Positions 39,903-48,513 of a stretch of DNA of 64,000 nucleotides are shown in pieces. Under the pieces are notes generated by a model that saw only the letters and a list, made by a program, of their open reading frames with translations, ran no database searches and had not been told where the DNA came from. Both the position numbers and the translations under genes were made by a program. How positions within the stretch are numbered: position 1 is the first letter of the stretch; every line of letters starts with the position of its first letter. The DNA comes from an uncultured Clostridia bacterium (GTDB lineage: Bacteria; Bacillota; Clostridia; Christensenellales; Borkfalkiaceae), in NCBI GenBank assembly GCA_947624005.1, contig CANQHV010000001.1, positions 177,432 through 241,431 of the forward strand, read 5' to 3'.

Positions 39903-41651
39903 ATGGCTTACCTCGCGTTTTACCGCACGTTCCGCCCCTCGACTTTCGACGAGGTGGTACGGCAGGAACACATAGTAAGAATACTTAAAAATCAGATTAC
40001 GACGGGCAAAATAGGTCACGCCTATTTATTCTGCGGACCGCGCGGAACGGGCAAAACCACGCTCGCCAAAATCTTCGCGCGCGCCATAAACTGCGAAAAC
40101 CCCGTAAACGGTTCGCCGTGCGGCAAATGCGCGACCTGCCGCGCGCTTGCCTCGGGCGGGAATCTCGATATTTCCGAAATCGACGCCGCTTCGAATAACG
40201 GCGTGGACGAAATGCGCGATTTGCGCGAAAAGGTGCAATATCCCCCCGTCGCGGGCAAGTACAAGGTGTATATCATCGACGAAGTGCATATGCTTACCCC
40301 GCAGGCTTTCAACGCCGTTTTAAAGACGCTTGAAGAACCGCCCCGTCACGCGATTTTTATTCTCGCTACCACCGAACCGCAGAAAATCCCCGCGACTATT
40401 CTGTCGCGCTGTATGCGTTTCGATTTCAAACTTATACCCCAAAAGGATATCGAAAATCTCATTAAAGAAGTGCTTACCAAGGTGGGCAAGGAGTTCGAGG
40501 ACGAGGCTGTGTCGCTTATAGCCCGCGCGGGAGCGGGGAGCGCGCGCGACAGCCTTTCGATAGCCGACACCTGCGCTTCGTATTCCGAGGGCAAGCTTAC
40601 CTACGACGACGTAAACGCGGTTCTCGGCAGCGCGGACGCCGTTCAGATAGCCGACCTTTGCGGCAAAATACTTAAAGAGGACGAGGCGGGCGCGCTCGAA
40701 AACGTCGAGCGCATACTTTCGACGGGCAAAAGCGTGGGCGTGCTTATAAAAGATATGCTTTCGTTTTTAAACGACTGCGCCGTCGTAAAAATTTGCAGAA
40801 ACGCCCGCAATATAGTAAATCTTCCCGAAGAAACCTATCTCGCGATAAAAGATATCGCGGACGGCGCGGACGGTCACAAAATTCTCCGCGCAACCGAAGT
40901 GCTGGCGGAGGCGGAAAACGATATGCGCTATTCGCTTAACGGCAGAATAACTCTCGAAACGGCTATTTTAAAATGCGCGATGCCGCAGGCGGATTACAAC
41001 ATAGACGCCATGATAGGCAAAATCGACCGCCTCGAAAAACGCGTCGCCGAGCTTGAAAACCGCCCCGCGGCAGGCGTTTCTTTCCAAACGCCTGCAAAAG
41101 CCCCGTATTCGGACGTGGCGCCCGCAAGCGGTACGGCGGCAAAACCGTCGCCCGTGCCCGAAGCGCCCGCGAAGGATAAGGAAAAAGAAAAAATGCCCGT
41201 CGCGCTCGAAATCAACGAGGACGACCCGTTCGGCGCTTCCGAAAGCCCGAGTACCGCAAAAAGCGAAGTACAGCCCACTTTATGGGAGGCGGGCGACGTA
41301 AAGAATATGGTCGCGCCCGTCGGCAATCTGTCCGAAGAGGAAAAGTCGGCGGTATTCGGCAAGTTTGTGCGCGCCCTGCGCACCACTCATAAAAACGCGG
41401 TGCTGTTTACCCTTTGTATGGACCTGAAATCGCAGTTTTCGGGCGAAAAGATGGTGTTTATCACCGACAGCGAACCCGTATACAAGGCTTTGACCCGCGC
41501 CGAAAACGAAAAATTCATAGCCGATTTGCTTCTTACTTTCGGCGTTTCGGAACACGAAGTGCGTCTTGAAAGCAAGGGCGAAAGCGATTACGACGCCGCG
41601 ATAAGGGAGTTGAAAAACAATTTCGGCGGCACGGATATAAATATAAAATAA
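39903..41651 (+). CDS. dnaX: DNA polymerase III subunit gamma/tau
   Basis: The 582-residue clamp-loader subunit has Walker A GPRGTGKTT, a four-cysteine zinc module (CENPVNGSPCGKCATC), Walker B IIDEVHML and sensor ILSRCMRF. A linker rich in Pro, Ala and Lys (about 385-450) and a tau-like C-terminal domain follow. It loads the sliding clamp at the replisome. The dnaX-ybaB-recR order is conserved throughout Firmicutes. I found no convincing programmed frameshift for a short gamma form. Confidence 0.97.
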   Translation: MAYLAFYRTFRPSTFDEVVRQEHIVRILKNQITTGKIGHAYLFCGPRGTGKTTLAKIFARAINCENPVNGSPCGKCATCRALASGGNLDISEIDAASNNGVDEMRDLREKVQYPPVAGKYKVYIIDEVHMLTPQAFNAVLKTLEEPPRHAIFILATTEPQKIPATILSRCMRFDFKLIPQKDIENLIKEVLTKVGKEFEDEAVSLIARAGAGSARDSLSIADTCASYSEGKLTYDDVNAVLGSADAVQIADLCGKILKEDEAGALENVERILSTGKSVGVLIKDMLSFLNDCAVVKICRNARNIVNLPEETYLAIKDIADGADGHKILRATEVLAEAENDMRYSLNGRITLETAILKCAMPQADYNIDAMIGKIDRLEKRVAELENRPAAGVSFQTPAKAPYSDVAPASGTAAKPSPVPEAPAKDKEKEKMPVALEINEDDPFGASESPSTAKSEVQPTLWEAGDVKNMVAPVGNLSEEEKSAVFGKFVRALRTTHKNAVLFTLCMDLKSQFSGEKMVFITDSEPVYKALTRAENEKFIADLLLTFGVSEHEVRLESKGESDYDAAIRELKNNFGGTDINIK

Positions 41652-41685
41652 CGGTGGAAAACCGTAAAGATTAAAGGAGTGAAAT

Positions 41686-42042
41686 ATGTCTTTTAAAGGC
41701 GGCGGCAACAATATGCAGAACCTGATAAAACAGGCTCAGAAAATGCAGGAGCAGATGCAGGAAGCCGACAAAGAGCTTGAAGAGCTTGAAGTGGTAGGGC
41801 TTTCGGGCGGCGGCGAAGAGGGCGACGAAACGGTCGTCGTGTATATGAACGGCAAAAAGATTATCAACGGCATAGAGTTCGGCAGTAAGCTTTCCGAAAT
41901 GATAGATATAACCGACGAAGACGACGTGGAAATGCTCGAAGACCTTATCCTTGCGGCGATTCTGGACGGTTATAAAAAGGCGGACGAGGTATACGAAGAA
42001 AAAATGGGTCCGTTTGCGAAAGCGGGCGGCGGGCTTATCTGA
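41686..42042 (+). CDS. ybaB: YbaB/EbfC nucleoid-associated protein
   Basis: The 118-residue protein has a YbaB fold: NNMQNLIKQAQKMQEQMQEADKELEELEV, a GGG turn, then VVVYMNGKKIINGIEF and a final glycine-rich tail. It forms DNA-binding dimers. An AAAGGAG ribosome-binding site precedes it, and it sits between dnaX and recR as usual. Confidence 0.95.
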   Translation: MSFKGGGNNMQNLIKQAQKMQEQMQEADKELEELEVVGLSGGGEEGDETVVVYMNGKKIINGIEFGSKLSEMIDITDEDDVEMLEDLILAAILDGYKKADEVYEEKMGPFAKAGGGLI

Positions 42043-42071
42043 CGCGCCGCGGAAAAATTCAAGGGTAACAG

Positions 42072-42662
42072 ATGGACGTATTCATAGAGCCTATCGGCAG
42101 GCTGATAAACGAATTTACAAAACTCCCGGGCGTGGGCAAAAAGACGGCGCAGCGGTACGCCTATAAAATTATAGGTATGTCCGACGCCGAGGCAAAGCAG
42201 TTCGCCGAAAGCGTGCTGTACTGCAAACAGCGCGTGCGCTACTGCAAGGTATGCGGCAACTTTACCGAGGACGAGGTCTGCGATATCTGCAAGCGCAGGG
42301 AAAAAACGCAGATTTGCGTGGTAAAAGAGCCTAAGGACGTCATAGCGATGGAAAAACTGCACGAATATAAGGGCGTTTACCACGTTCTGCACGGCGTAAT
42401 AAGCCCTATGGACGGCGTCGGGCCCAACGATATAAGAATAAAGGAACTGCTTTCCCGCATAGACGGCGACGTGCGCGAAGTTATAATGGCAACAAATCCC
42501 GACGTCGAGGGGGAGGCAACCGCAATGTATATAGCAAAACTCTTAAAGCCGTTGGGGGTGAACGTAACGCGGCTCGCGCACGGAATCCCCATAGGCGGCG
42601 AACTCGAATACACCGACGAAGTTACGCTTTCGCGCGCGCTGTCGGAAAGGAAATCAATATGA
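42072..42662 (+). CDS. recR: Recombination protein RecR
   Basis: The 196-residue protein has a helix-hairpin-helix ([13 protein letters not shown]), a zinc finger with four cysteines ([16 protein letters not shown]), a Toprim domain ([14 protein letters not shown], then [14 protein letters not shown]) and the C-terminal Walker-B-like [16 protein letters not shown]. It acts with RecO/RecF in gap repair. It overlaps gpsA by four bases (ATGA). Confidence 0.97.
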   Translation: MDVFIEPIGRLINEFTKLPGVGKKTAQRYAYKIIGMSDAEAKQFAESVLYCKQRVRYCKVCGNFTEDEVCDICKRREKTQICVVKEPKDVIAMEKLHEYKGVYHVLHGVISPMDGVGPNDIRIKELLSRIDGDVREVIMATNPDVEGEATAMYIAKLLKPLGVNVTRLAHGIPIGGELEYTDEVTLSRALSERKSI

Positions 42663-43648
42663 ACATTTCAGTTTTGGGCTGCGGGCGTTGGGGCTCGTTT
42701 ATCGCATGGTATCAGGCGACCGTACTTAAAAACAAAGTCGTTTCGTGGGGACCCGAGGGCGACTATTCATACGAGGTGCTTAAAAACACGGGCAAAAACG
42801 AATACGTCACGCTCGACAAAAGCATAACGCTTACCTCCGACCTCGGTTACGCCCTCGGCGCAAGCGATATAATAATAATTTCGATATCTTCGCAGGGGCT
42901 TCGCGGGTTTATGAAAAAAATCACCGCGTACGACGTTTCGCAAAAGACTTTCGTGCTTTGTATGAAGGGCATAGAAGAAAGCACGGGCAAACGCCTTTCC
43001 GAAGTGCTTATCGAAAGCGGAATAGACAAAAACAAAATCGCGGTATGGGTCGGACCGGGGCACATTCAGGCGTTTACCCGCGGCGTTCCCAACTGTATGA
43101 TAATAGACAGTTACGACGAAAACCTTAAAAAATTCATTGCCGACAACTTCAAAAGCAACCTTATACGCTTTTACTACGGCAACGACATAATAGGCAGCGA
43201 AATCGGCGCGGCGGCAAAAAACGTCTTGGGGATAGCGGCGGGCGTACTCGACGGAAGCGGGTATGTAAGCCTTAAAGGACCCCTTATGGCGCGCGGCGCG
43301 TACGAAGTCGGCAACCTTATAAAGGCGATGGGCGGCTCGTTTTTCTCGGCTTACGGTCTTGCGCACCTCGGCGACTACGAAACCACGCTGTTTTCAGAGT
43401 ATTCGCATAACCGCAAATACGGCGAAATGATGGCGCACGGCACGAAGTTCGAAAAACTTGCCGAGGGCGTTATGACGTCGAAAGCAATGAAACAGCTCGG
43501 CGACAGATACGGGCTCGAACTCCCCATAACCAACGCCGTGTACGAAGCGTGCTTTTTAACCGACGCTTTCGGAAGCGGCGACGGCGCGAAAGACTGTATG
43601 CGCATAATTTTAAAACTTTTCGACCGCGCCACGAAAAGCGAATTTTAA
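42659..43648 (+). CDS. gpsA: Glycerol-3-phosphate dehydrogenase [NAD(P)+], GpsA family
   Basis: The 329-residue protein has the N-terminal dinucleotide loop [10 protein letters not shown] and the GpsA hallmark [16 protein letters not shown] with its catalytic lysine. A C-terminal helical domain includes [11 protein letters not shown]. It makes sn-glycerol 3-phosphate for phospholipids. It is a diverged member: the usual GAWGTALA reads GRWGSFIA and the C-terminal LGDL.TC reads HLGDYETT. Substrate is therefore likely but not certain. Confidence 0.85.
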   Translation: MNISVLGCGRWGSFIAWYQATVLKNKVVSWGPEGDYSYEVLKNTGKNEYVTLDKSITLTSDLGYALGASDIIIISISSQGLRGFMKKITAYDVSQKTFVLCMKGIEESTGKRLSEVLIESGIDKNKIAVWVGPGHIQAFTRGVPNCMIIDSYDENLKKFIADNFKSNLIRFYYGNDIIGSEIGAAAKNVLGIAAGVLDGSGYVSLKGPLMARGAYEVGNLIKAMGGSFFSAYGLAHLGDYETTLFSEYSHNRKYGEMMAHGTKFEKLAEGVMTSKAMKQLGDRYGLELPITNAVYEACFLTDAFGSGDGAKDCMRIILKLFDRATKSEF

Positions 43649-43758
43649 TAACGTATAAACGCGCAAAAGCGTTGATATTGCGGCGAGCGGACTTTTTAAG
43701 CAAAATTTCCGCCGCCCGCGAAAAAATTCAAAAGTAAATACCGAAATTTAAGGACATT

Positions 43759-45588
43759 ATGTTAAGAGAAGATTTACGCAACGTCGCGATAATCGCGCAC
43801 GTTGACCACGGTAAAACCACGCTTGTGGACGCAATGTTAAAACAAAGTCATACTTTCCGCGACAATCAGACTGTCGAAGAAAGGGTGATGGACTCGAACG
43901 ACCTCGAACGCGAGCGCGGCATAACAATACTTGCAAAAAATACGTCCATACACTATAAGGGCGTCAAAATAAACGTCGTAGACACGCCGGGACACGCCGA
44001 TTTTTCGGGCGAAGTCGAGCGCGTAATGATGATGGTAAACGGCGTTCTCGTTTTGGTGGACGCCGCCGAGGGTCCGATGCCCCAGACGCGTTTCGTCGTG
44101 CAGAAAGCCCTCGAAATGGGGCACCGACTTATAATAGTCGTCAACAAAATCGACCGCCCTGACGCGCGGCTTACGGAAGTTCAGGACGAAATACTCGAAC
44201 TTCTGCTCGAACTCGACGCGTCCGACGACCAGCTTTTAAGCCCCGTGGTATGGTGTTCGGGGCGCGACGGTACGGCGACCCTCGACCTGAACGAACCAGG
44301 CAAAGACCTTTCGCCCCTTTTCGACACGATTTTAAACCATATTCAGCCTATGGACGCGGACGTGGACGGACCCGCCCAACTGCTTGTTTCGTCAATCGAC
44401 TACAACGATTACGTCGGAAGAATAGGCATAGGAAGGATTGAGCGCGGCAAATTCTGCGCGGGACAGTCTGTCGTCGTGTGCAATTACAACAACCCGCACC
44501 TTAAAACAAGCGCGAAGATAGCCAACCTTTATCAGATAGAGGGACTTGAACGCCGCCCGAGCGACGGGGCTATGGCGGGCGATATAGTGTGCTTTTCGGG
44601 GCTTGAAAAAATCAATATAGGCGATACGGTGTGTTCGCCCGACTGCGTAGAGCCGCACAAATTCGTCAAAATCACCGAGCCGACGGTCGAAATGACCTTT
44701 TCGGTCAACGATTCGCCTTTTGCGGGCAAAGAGGGCAAGTGGGTCACCACCCGCCACCTGCGCGAGCGGCTGTTCCGCGAACTTTTGCGCGACGTTTCGC
44801 TCCGCGTGGAAGAAACCGACTCCGCCGACAGTTACAGGGTCTGCGGCAGGGGCGAAATGCACCTTTCTATTCTCATCGAAAATATGCGCCGCGAGGGGTA
44901 CGAATTTCAGGTTTCCACGCCGCGCGTTATGTATAAAGAAATAGACGGCGCGCGTTACGAGCCTATGGAAAGGCTTATCGTAGACGTTCCCGACGAATTT
45001 ACGGGCGCGGTATTCCAAAGTATGGGCAACCGTAAGGGCGAACTTCTCCATATGAGCGCGATAGGTTCGCGCACGCGCCTCGAATTTATAATCCCCGCGC
45101 GCGGTCTTTTCGGCTATAAGTCGGAATTTCTGACTTCCACAAAGGGCGAGGGCGTAATGAACAGCATATTCTTCGAATATCAGCCCTTCAAAGGCGAACT
45201 TACGCGCCGAAGCACAGGCTCTCTCGTCGCGTTCGAAACGGGCGAGGCGGTAACCTACGGTCTTTTCAACGCGCAGGGGCGCGGCACGCTTTTCATCGAC
45301 CCCGGCACAGCCGTTTACGAGGGTATGGTTATAGGCGAAAATCCCAAAAACGAGGATATAAACGTAAACGTATGTAAGACGAAACACCTTACAAACACCC
45401 GTTCGAGCGCAAGCGACGACGCGCTCCGCCTTATAACGCCCAAGCGTATGAGCCTTGAAGAATGTCTTGAATTTATCGCCGACGACGAACTTCTCGAAAT
45501 CACGCCCAAAAACATAAGAATACGCAAGCGCATACTCGACAGCGAACTTCGAGCAAAGGCGCGCGCAAAAGAAAAGAAGGGAATTTAG
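43759..45588 (+). CDS. typA: Translational GTPase TypA/BipA
   Basis: The 609-residue GTPase has [11 protein letters not shown] (G1), the switch [18 protein letters not shown] (G3) and NKIDRPDAR (G4). EF-G-like domains follow, and the BipA-specific C-terminal domain includes [19 protein letters not shown]. It associates with ribosomes under stress and in assembly. Start ATG 43759 follows AAGGACAT. The preceding 110-base gap shows no clear promoter. Confidence 0.97.
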   Translation: MLREDLRNVAIIAHVDHGKTTLVDAMLKQSHTFRDNQTVEERVMDSNDLERERGITILAKNTSIHYKGVKINVVDTPGHADFSGEVERVMMMVNGVLVLVDAAEGPMPQTRFVVQKALEMGHRLIIVVNKIDRPDARLTEVQDEILELLLELDASDDQLLSPVVWCSGRDGTATLDLNEPGKDLSPLFDTILNHIQPMDADVDGPAQLLVSSIDYNDYVGRIGIGRIERGKFCAGQSVVVCNYNNPHLKTSAKIANLYQIEGLERRPSDGAMAGDIVCFSGLEKINIGDTVCSPDCVEPHKFVKITEPTVEMTFSVNDSPFAGKEGKWVTTRHLRERLFRELLRDVSLRVEETDSADSYRVCGRGEMHLSILIENMRREGYEFQVSTPRVMYKEIDGARYEPMERLIVDVPDEFTGAVFQSMGNRKGELLHMSAIGSRTRLEFIIPARGLFGYKSEFLTSTKGEGVMNSIFFEYQPFKGELTRRSTGSLVAFETGEAVTYGLFNAQGRGTLFIDPGTAVYEGMVIGENPKNEDINVNVCKTKHLTNTRSSASDDALRLITPKRMSLEECLEFIADDELLEITPKNIRIRKRILDSELRAKARAKEKKGI

Positions 45589-45590
45589 GC

Positions 45591-45609
45591 AAAAGTCGCA
45601 ATATACTTT
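45591..45609 (+). repeat. 19-base exact repeat, copy 2
   Basis: Identical to 26409-26427. Here, too, it begins right after a stop codon (typA), and its end overlaps the -35 box of the yabP promoter. Confidence 0.6.
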
Positions 45610-45636
45610 GATATTTTGCATATCGGTTAATATAAG
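45608..45636 (+). promoter_or_regulatory. Promoter candidate of yabP
   Basis: TTGATA (45608-45613), 17 bases, TATAAG (45631-45636). A second TATAAT at 45641-45646 with TTGCAT 18 bases upstream is an alternative. Confidence 0.55.
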
Positions 45637-45647
45637 CGCATATAATG

Positions 45648-45674
45648 TACCACCCGCACGGGTGGTATTTTTTT
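45648..45674 (+). terminator. Intrinsic terminator between typA and yabP
   Basis: Arms TACCACCC (45648-45655) and GGGTGGTA (45660-45667), loop GCAC, seven T residues. It terminates typA but lies downstream of the yabP promoter, so it would also act on yabP transcripts. Confidence 0.85.
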
Positions 45675-45685
45675 GCGAGGTGAAT

Positions 45686-45940
45686 ATGGAAAATTCGGCT
45701 CATTCTCTCGAAATAAGCGAGCAAAGAAAGGTTTCGGCGACAGCAATTGAAAGCGTAGACGCCTTTTCCGACAGACAGATAGTACTTTCGTTTCAGGGCG
45801 GACGGATAGTAATCGCGGGCAGCGGAATGAAAATCACGGGCTTTTCGAAGTCAAGCGGAAATTTTTCGGCGACGGGCGAAATAATTTCCGCGCGCTACAT
45901 AAAAAAGGGAGCGTCTTTCGCCAAAAAGCTGTTTAAATAA
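45686..45940 (+). CDS. yabP: Sporulation protein YabP
   Basis: The 84-residue YabP/YqfC-family protein has the pattern LEISEQRKVSATAIESVDAF, then IVIAGSGMKITGFSKSSGNF and a final GEIISARYIKKG. Family members act in spore coat or envelope formation; in Bacillus yabP is under sporulation sigma control. I start at ATG 45686 behind GCGAGGTG; the frame extends upstream across the terminator, which excludes earlier starts. It is followed by yabQ with a one-base overlap. Confidence 0.92.
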   Translation: MENSAHSLEISEQRKVSATAIESVDAFSDRQIVLSFQGGRIVIAGSGMKITGFSKSSGNFSATGEIISARYIKKGASFAKKLFK

Positions 45941-46329
45941 TGGAGATATTCATATTTTTAATCTGCAGTATTTGCGGCATAGTGTCGGGCGTGGCGTACG
46001 ATATCCTGTATATTGCGCGTTGCGCCGTGTGCGGCGTGTATAAAGAGGCGTACACCGTAAAGGACAGAATTTTCACCGCGGCGTGCGACCTTTTGTACAT
46101 GCTGTTATTCTGCGCCGTATTCGTTTTCGCCTCGGTCGTGTTCGATTTTTACGAAATCAGATGGTATATGTTTCTCGGCTGTGCGGTGGGCGCGTTGCTC
46201 TATTTAAAAAGTTTTCATTTAATTGTTGCTTTTTTCGTAAAGAAAGTGTATAATAAAATCACACGTAAGAGGGAGGTTGCAAATGACGAGCGAAAAACGC
46301 GAAAGATTATCCGCGGCTCTGACGGTTAA
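45940..46329 (+). CDS. yabQ: Sporulation membrane protein YabQ
   Basis: The 129-residue protein has three to four membrane helices and the YabQ signature VSGVAYDILYIARC close to the N-terminus, with a basic cytoplasmic tail. In Bacillus YabQ is needed for spore cortex formation. The gene order yabP-yabQ-divIC is preserved. Its last 47 bases overlap the divIC frame. Confidence 0.92.
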   Translation: MEIFIFLICSICGIVSGVAYDILYIARCAVCGVYKEAYTVKDRIFTAACDLLYMLLFCAVFVFASVVFDFYEIRWYMFLGCAVGALLYLKSFHLIVAFFVKKVYNKITRKREVANDERKTRKIIRGSDG

Positions 46330-46534
46330 TACGGTGATTTTAATCGTTATTCTGATAGCTGTTATAATCTATCAGATAGTTACGCTTGCGGTTGTCAATA
46401 AAAAGAAAAAAGACGTCCGCGCCGAAATATCGTATTACAGCCAGCAGATAGAAGTCGGCGGTTCGCGGCTCGACTATTTGCAGTCCGACGAATATCTGCG
46501 TTTGCGCGCATACGAGTTGGGCTATCTCGATTAA
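46283..46534 (+). CDS. divIC: Septum formation initiator (DivIC/FtsB-like)
   Basis: The 83-residue protein has one transmembrane helix (about 13-36) and a short coiled coil (KKKKDVRAEISYYSQQIE) ending with the SDEYLRLRAYELGYL motif of FtsB/DivIC. It forms the divisome complex with FtsL and DivIB partners. I start at ATG 46283, six bases after GGGAGG, and not at the TTG two codons earlier. Its stop overlaps the following ATG (TAATG). Confidence 0.9.
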   Translation: MTSEKRERLSAALTVNTVILIVILIAVIIYQIVTLAVVNKKKKDVRAEISYYSQQIEVGGSRLDYLQSDEYLRLRAYELGYLD

Positions 46535-47400
46535 TGAAAACAGGTGCAATAGATATCGGTTCGAATTCCGTTCGCCTTATGATGTGGGCGGACGGAAAAA
46601 CTTTATATAAACGCATAAACACCACGCGTTTGGGTCAGGGCGTGAGTTCGTCGCGTATGCTTTCGCCCGAGGCTATTGAAAGAACGGCTGCCGCGGTCGC
46701 CGATTTTTATTTTAAAGCGCAAGCCGAGGGCGCAGGCAGAATTTACGCCTTTGCCACGGCGGCTGTCCGCGCCGCCCGCAACCGCGACGACTTTCTGAAC
46801 CGCGTAAAAGAGCTGTGCGGGCTTGACGTTGACGTCGTAGACGGCAAAACCGAGGCGACGTTGGGCGCGATAGGCGCGATAAAGGGCGGCGTAGGCGGAG
46901 TTATCGATATCGGCGGCGCAAGCTCGGAAGTGTGCTTTATGCGCGGCAAAGACGAGCTGTATTCGTACAGCGCGAATACGGGCGCGGTTACGCTGTTCGA
47001 CGCGGCGGGCAGAAACGAGCAAAAACTCTATGCCGAAATTGCGCAAAAGACGGCGACGTTTCCGCCTTTCGACGGTTCGGCTTACAGACTTTACGCCGTC
47101 GGCGGCACCGCTACCGCGGTAGCCGCGCTCAAACACAAGCTTGCTGTTTACGACCCCGAAAAGGTTGACGGCACCGTGCTTTCCGCCGACGAAACCGAGG
47201 CGCAGGCAAAATATATTCTTTCGCTTTTGGTCGAGGACGTCAGAACGCTTGCGGGTATGGACGTTCGCCGCGCGGACGTAATAGGCGGCGGAATGCTTCT
47301 GCTTGCCGCAGTTATGCGCGCTTTCGGCGCGGAAGAGGTCACAGTTTCCGAAAGCGACAACCTCGAGGGTTACGTAATGCTTAAAGAGGGATTTGTATGA
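46534..47400 (+). CDS. Ppx/GppA family phosphatase
   Basis: The 288-residue ASKHA-fold protein starts IDIGSNSVRLMM and has TAAVRAARNRDDFL, VIDIGGASSE (phosphate loop) and YAVGGTATAVAAL. Only the catalytic two-lobed core is present; the C-terminal domains of long exopolyphosphatases are absent. It should hydrolyse polyphosphate or pppGpp; which cannot be decided. It overlaps divIC and the following protease gene. Confidence 0.88.
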   Translation: MKTGAIDIGSNSVRLMMWADGKTLYKRINTTRLGQGVSSSRMLSPEAIERTAAAVADFYFKAQAEGAGRIYAFATAAVRAARNRDDFLNRVKELCGLDVDVVDGKTEATLGAIGAIKGGVGGVIDIGGASSEVCFMRGKDELYSYSANTGAVTLFDAAGRNEQKLYAEIAQKTATFPPFDGSAYRLYAVGGTATAVAALKHKLAVYDPEKVDGTVLSADETEAQAKYILSLLVEDVRTLAGMDVRRADVIGGGMLLLAAVMRAFGAEEVTVSESDNLEGYVMLKEGFV

Positions 47401-48149
47401 AGTACAAAATAATGACGGCAGCCGCCGTCGTGTTTTCCGCAGGCTTGCTTGCAGGCATTCTCGCGGTGTGCTGGTTCGAATACGGAAGCCCGCTTATTAT
47501 ATCGCTTACGGGCGTAGGCGCGTGCCTGTTTTTGCCGATATGTTCGTTTTTACACGAGCTTGGGCACGCGCTTTTCGGCTTGTTTTCGAAAATGCGCGCC
47601 GAAGTGAACATTTCTTCGGCGTTTACTTGCTTTTCGCCGTCCTTTTGCAAAATCGTTCCGCACACCGACAGAGGGGTAAGAGGCAGATATCTTGCGACGG
47701 CTTGCGGCGGGCTTGCGGTCAATCTTCTTTTAATCGCTTTCGGACTGTGCGCCCTTGCCGTTCCCGAAATCCCCACTTTTCTTGCGGCGGTTCTGCCCGC
47801 TTCGTTCTATATCTTTGCGGTAAACATAGCTCCCGCGGCGGGCAATAACAAAACCGACGGCGAGGTTATCTGCGGTCTTATTCGCTTTGACGACAGCGCG
47901 CGGGTAGCCGTAAACGTCCTTACCATACAGTCGAAAATACTTGCGGGTACGCCGATAAGCGATATCGACGAAAAGCTGTTTTTCGACCTCCCGCAACTTC
48001 CCGAGGACGATATTGAATTTATAATTCTTACCGACCTGCGCCGCAGATACTTCGAAGCGAGGGGGGACCTAGCTCTTGCGGCAAAGTATGCCGAAAGGTT
48101 CGAAAGTCTTAAAGAATACCTGCCCGATTGTTATACGGAAAAACCGTAA
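47397..48149 (+). CDS. M50-type intramembrane metalloprotease-like protein
   Basis: The 250-residue protein has about four to five membrane helices. The zinc motif HELGH lies in the second helix (SFLHELGHALFG), and the second site-2-protease motif N-x-x-P-x(n)-DG is seen in NIAPAAGNNKTDG. A soluble C-terminal part of about 90 residues (SKILAGTPISDIDEKLF) is present. It may be an intramembrane protease; a SpoIVFB-like role is conceivable in a spore former but not shown. It overlaps the phosphatase gene by four bases. Confidence 0.75.
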   Translation: MKYKIMTAAAVVFSAGLLAGILAVCWFEYGSPLIISLTGVGACLFLPICSFLHELGHALFGLFSKMRAEVNISSAFTCFSPSFCKIVPHTDRGVRGRYLATACGGLAVNLLLIAFGLCALAVPEIPTFLAAVLPASFYIFAVNIAPAAGNNKTDGEVICGLIRFDDSARVAVNVLTIQSKILAGTPISDIDEKLFFDLPQLPEDDIEFIILTDLRRRYFEARGDLALAAKYAERFESLKEYLPDCYTEKP

Positions 48150-48168
48150 AAGTTATCGGTCGTAATAA

Positions 48169-48198
48169 TACGGCGCGCGGCAATCGCCGCGCGCCGTA
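48169..48198. terminator. Convergent terminator hairpin
   Basis: Perfect 13-bp stem (48169-48181 with 48186-48198), loop AATC, between the M50 gene and the small convergent zinc-ribbon gene. Confidence 0.75.
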
Positions 48199-48215
48199 TA
48201 AATTTTCACCCCTTG

Positions 48216-48371
48216 TCAGCTTATATTAAAAAGCCGCCCAAAGCAGTGCGGACACACCCTTTTGCATATTTCCGCCTGCGTTTTGCAGACGTGATTTCCG
48301 CAGTCGGCGCACTCGAAAACGTCCTTTGAAAAGCTTTCCGACAGCATTTTTTTACATTCGCTGTTTTTCAT
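48216..48371 (-). CDS. Small zinc-ribbon protein, 51 residues
   Basis: Reading the minus strand from ATG 48371 gives a 51-residue protein starting MKNSECKKML. Its cysteines are arranged as C-A-D-C, then C29, C36 and C-P-H-C near the end, with a histidine at 27. This is a plausible treble-clef or double zinc-ribbon. It ends just before the terminator at 48169-48198. The ribosome-binding site is weak, and I do not recognise the family. The cysteine spacing is too regular to be chance, but expression is unproven. Confidence 0.6.
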   Translation of the reverse strand: MKNSECKKMLSESFSKDVFECADCGNHVCKTQAEICKRVCPHCFGRLFNIS

Positions 48372-48411
48372 ACCCGAAGTTTACGCAAAATAGCGGAATT
48401 TATTCTTTTTT

Positions 48412-48435
48412 ACGCCTTGAAACGGCGTTTTTTTT
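48412..48435 (+). terminator. Small hairpin with T-run upstream of gyrB
   Basis: Arms ACGCC (48412-48416) and GGCGT (48424-48428) followed by eight or more T residues. It would stop plus-strand read-through before the gyrB promoter. Confidence 0.55.
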
Positions 48436-48445
48436 GTTCAGATAT

Positions 48446-48474
48446 TTGCGTTATTTCTAATAATATGGTATAAT
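48446..48474 (+). promoter_or_regulatory. Promoter of gyrB-gyrA
   Basis: TTGCGT (48446-48451), 17 bases, TATAAT (48469-48474). The weaker -35 is in line with supercoiling-sensitive gyrase promoters, but that is only inference. Confidence 0.75.
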
Positions 48475-48513
48475 GATATTAAGAAAATTTTTTTTGAATT
48501 TCAGAGGTAAAAT

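Noticed and set aside
41170..41200. Programmed frameshift in dnaX for a short gamma form
   Set aside because: An A-rich stretch exists, but there is no in-frame slippery heptamer with a stimulatory hairpin and early stop.
46550..46575. tRNA T-arm-like GGTTCGAATTCC
   Set aside because: It is the coding sequence for the GSNSVR motif of the Ppx/GppA protein; no acceptor or anticodon arms are present.
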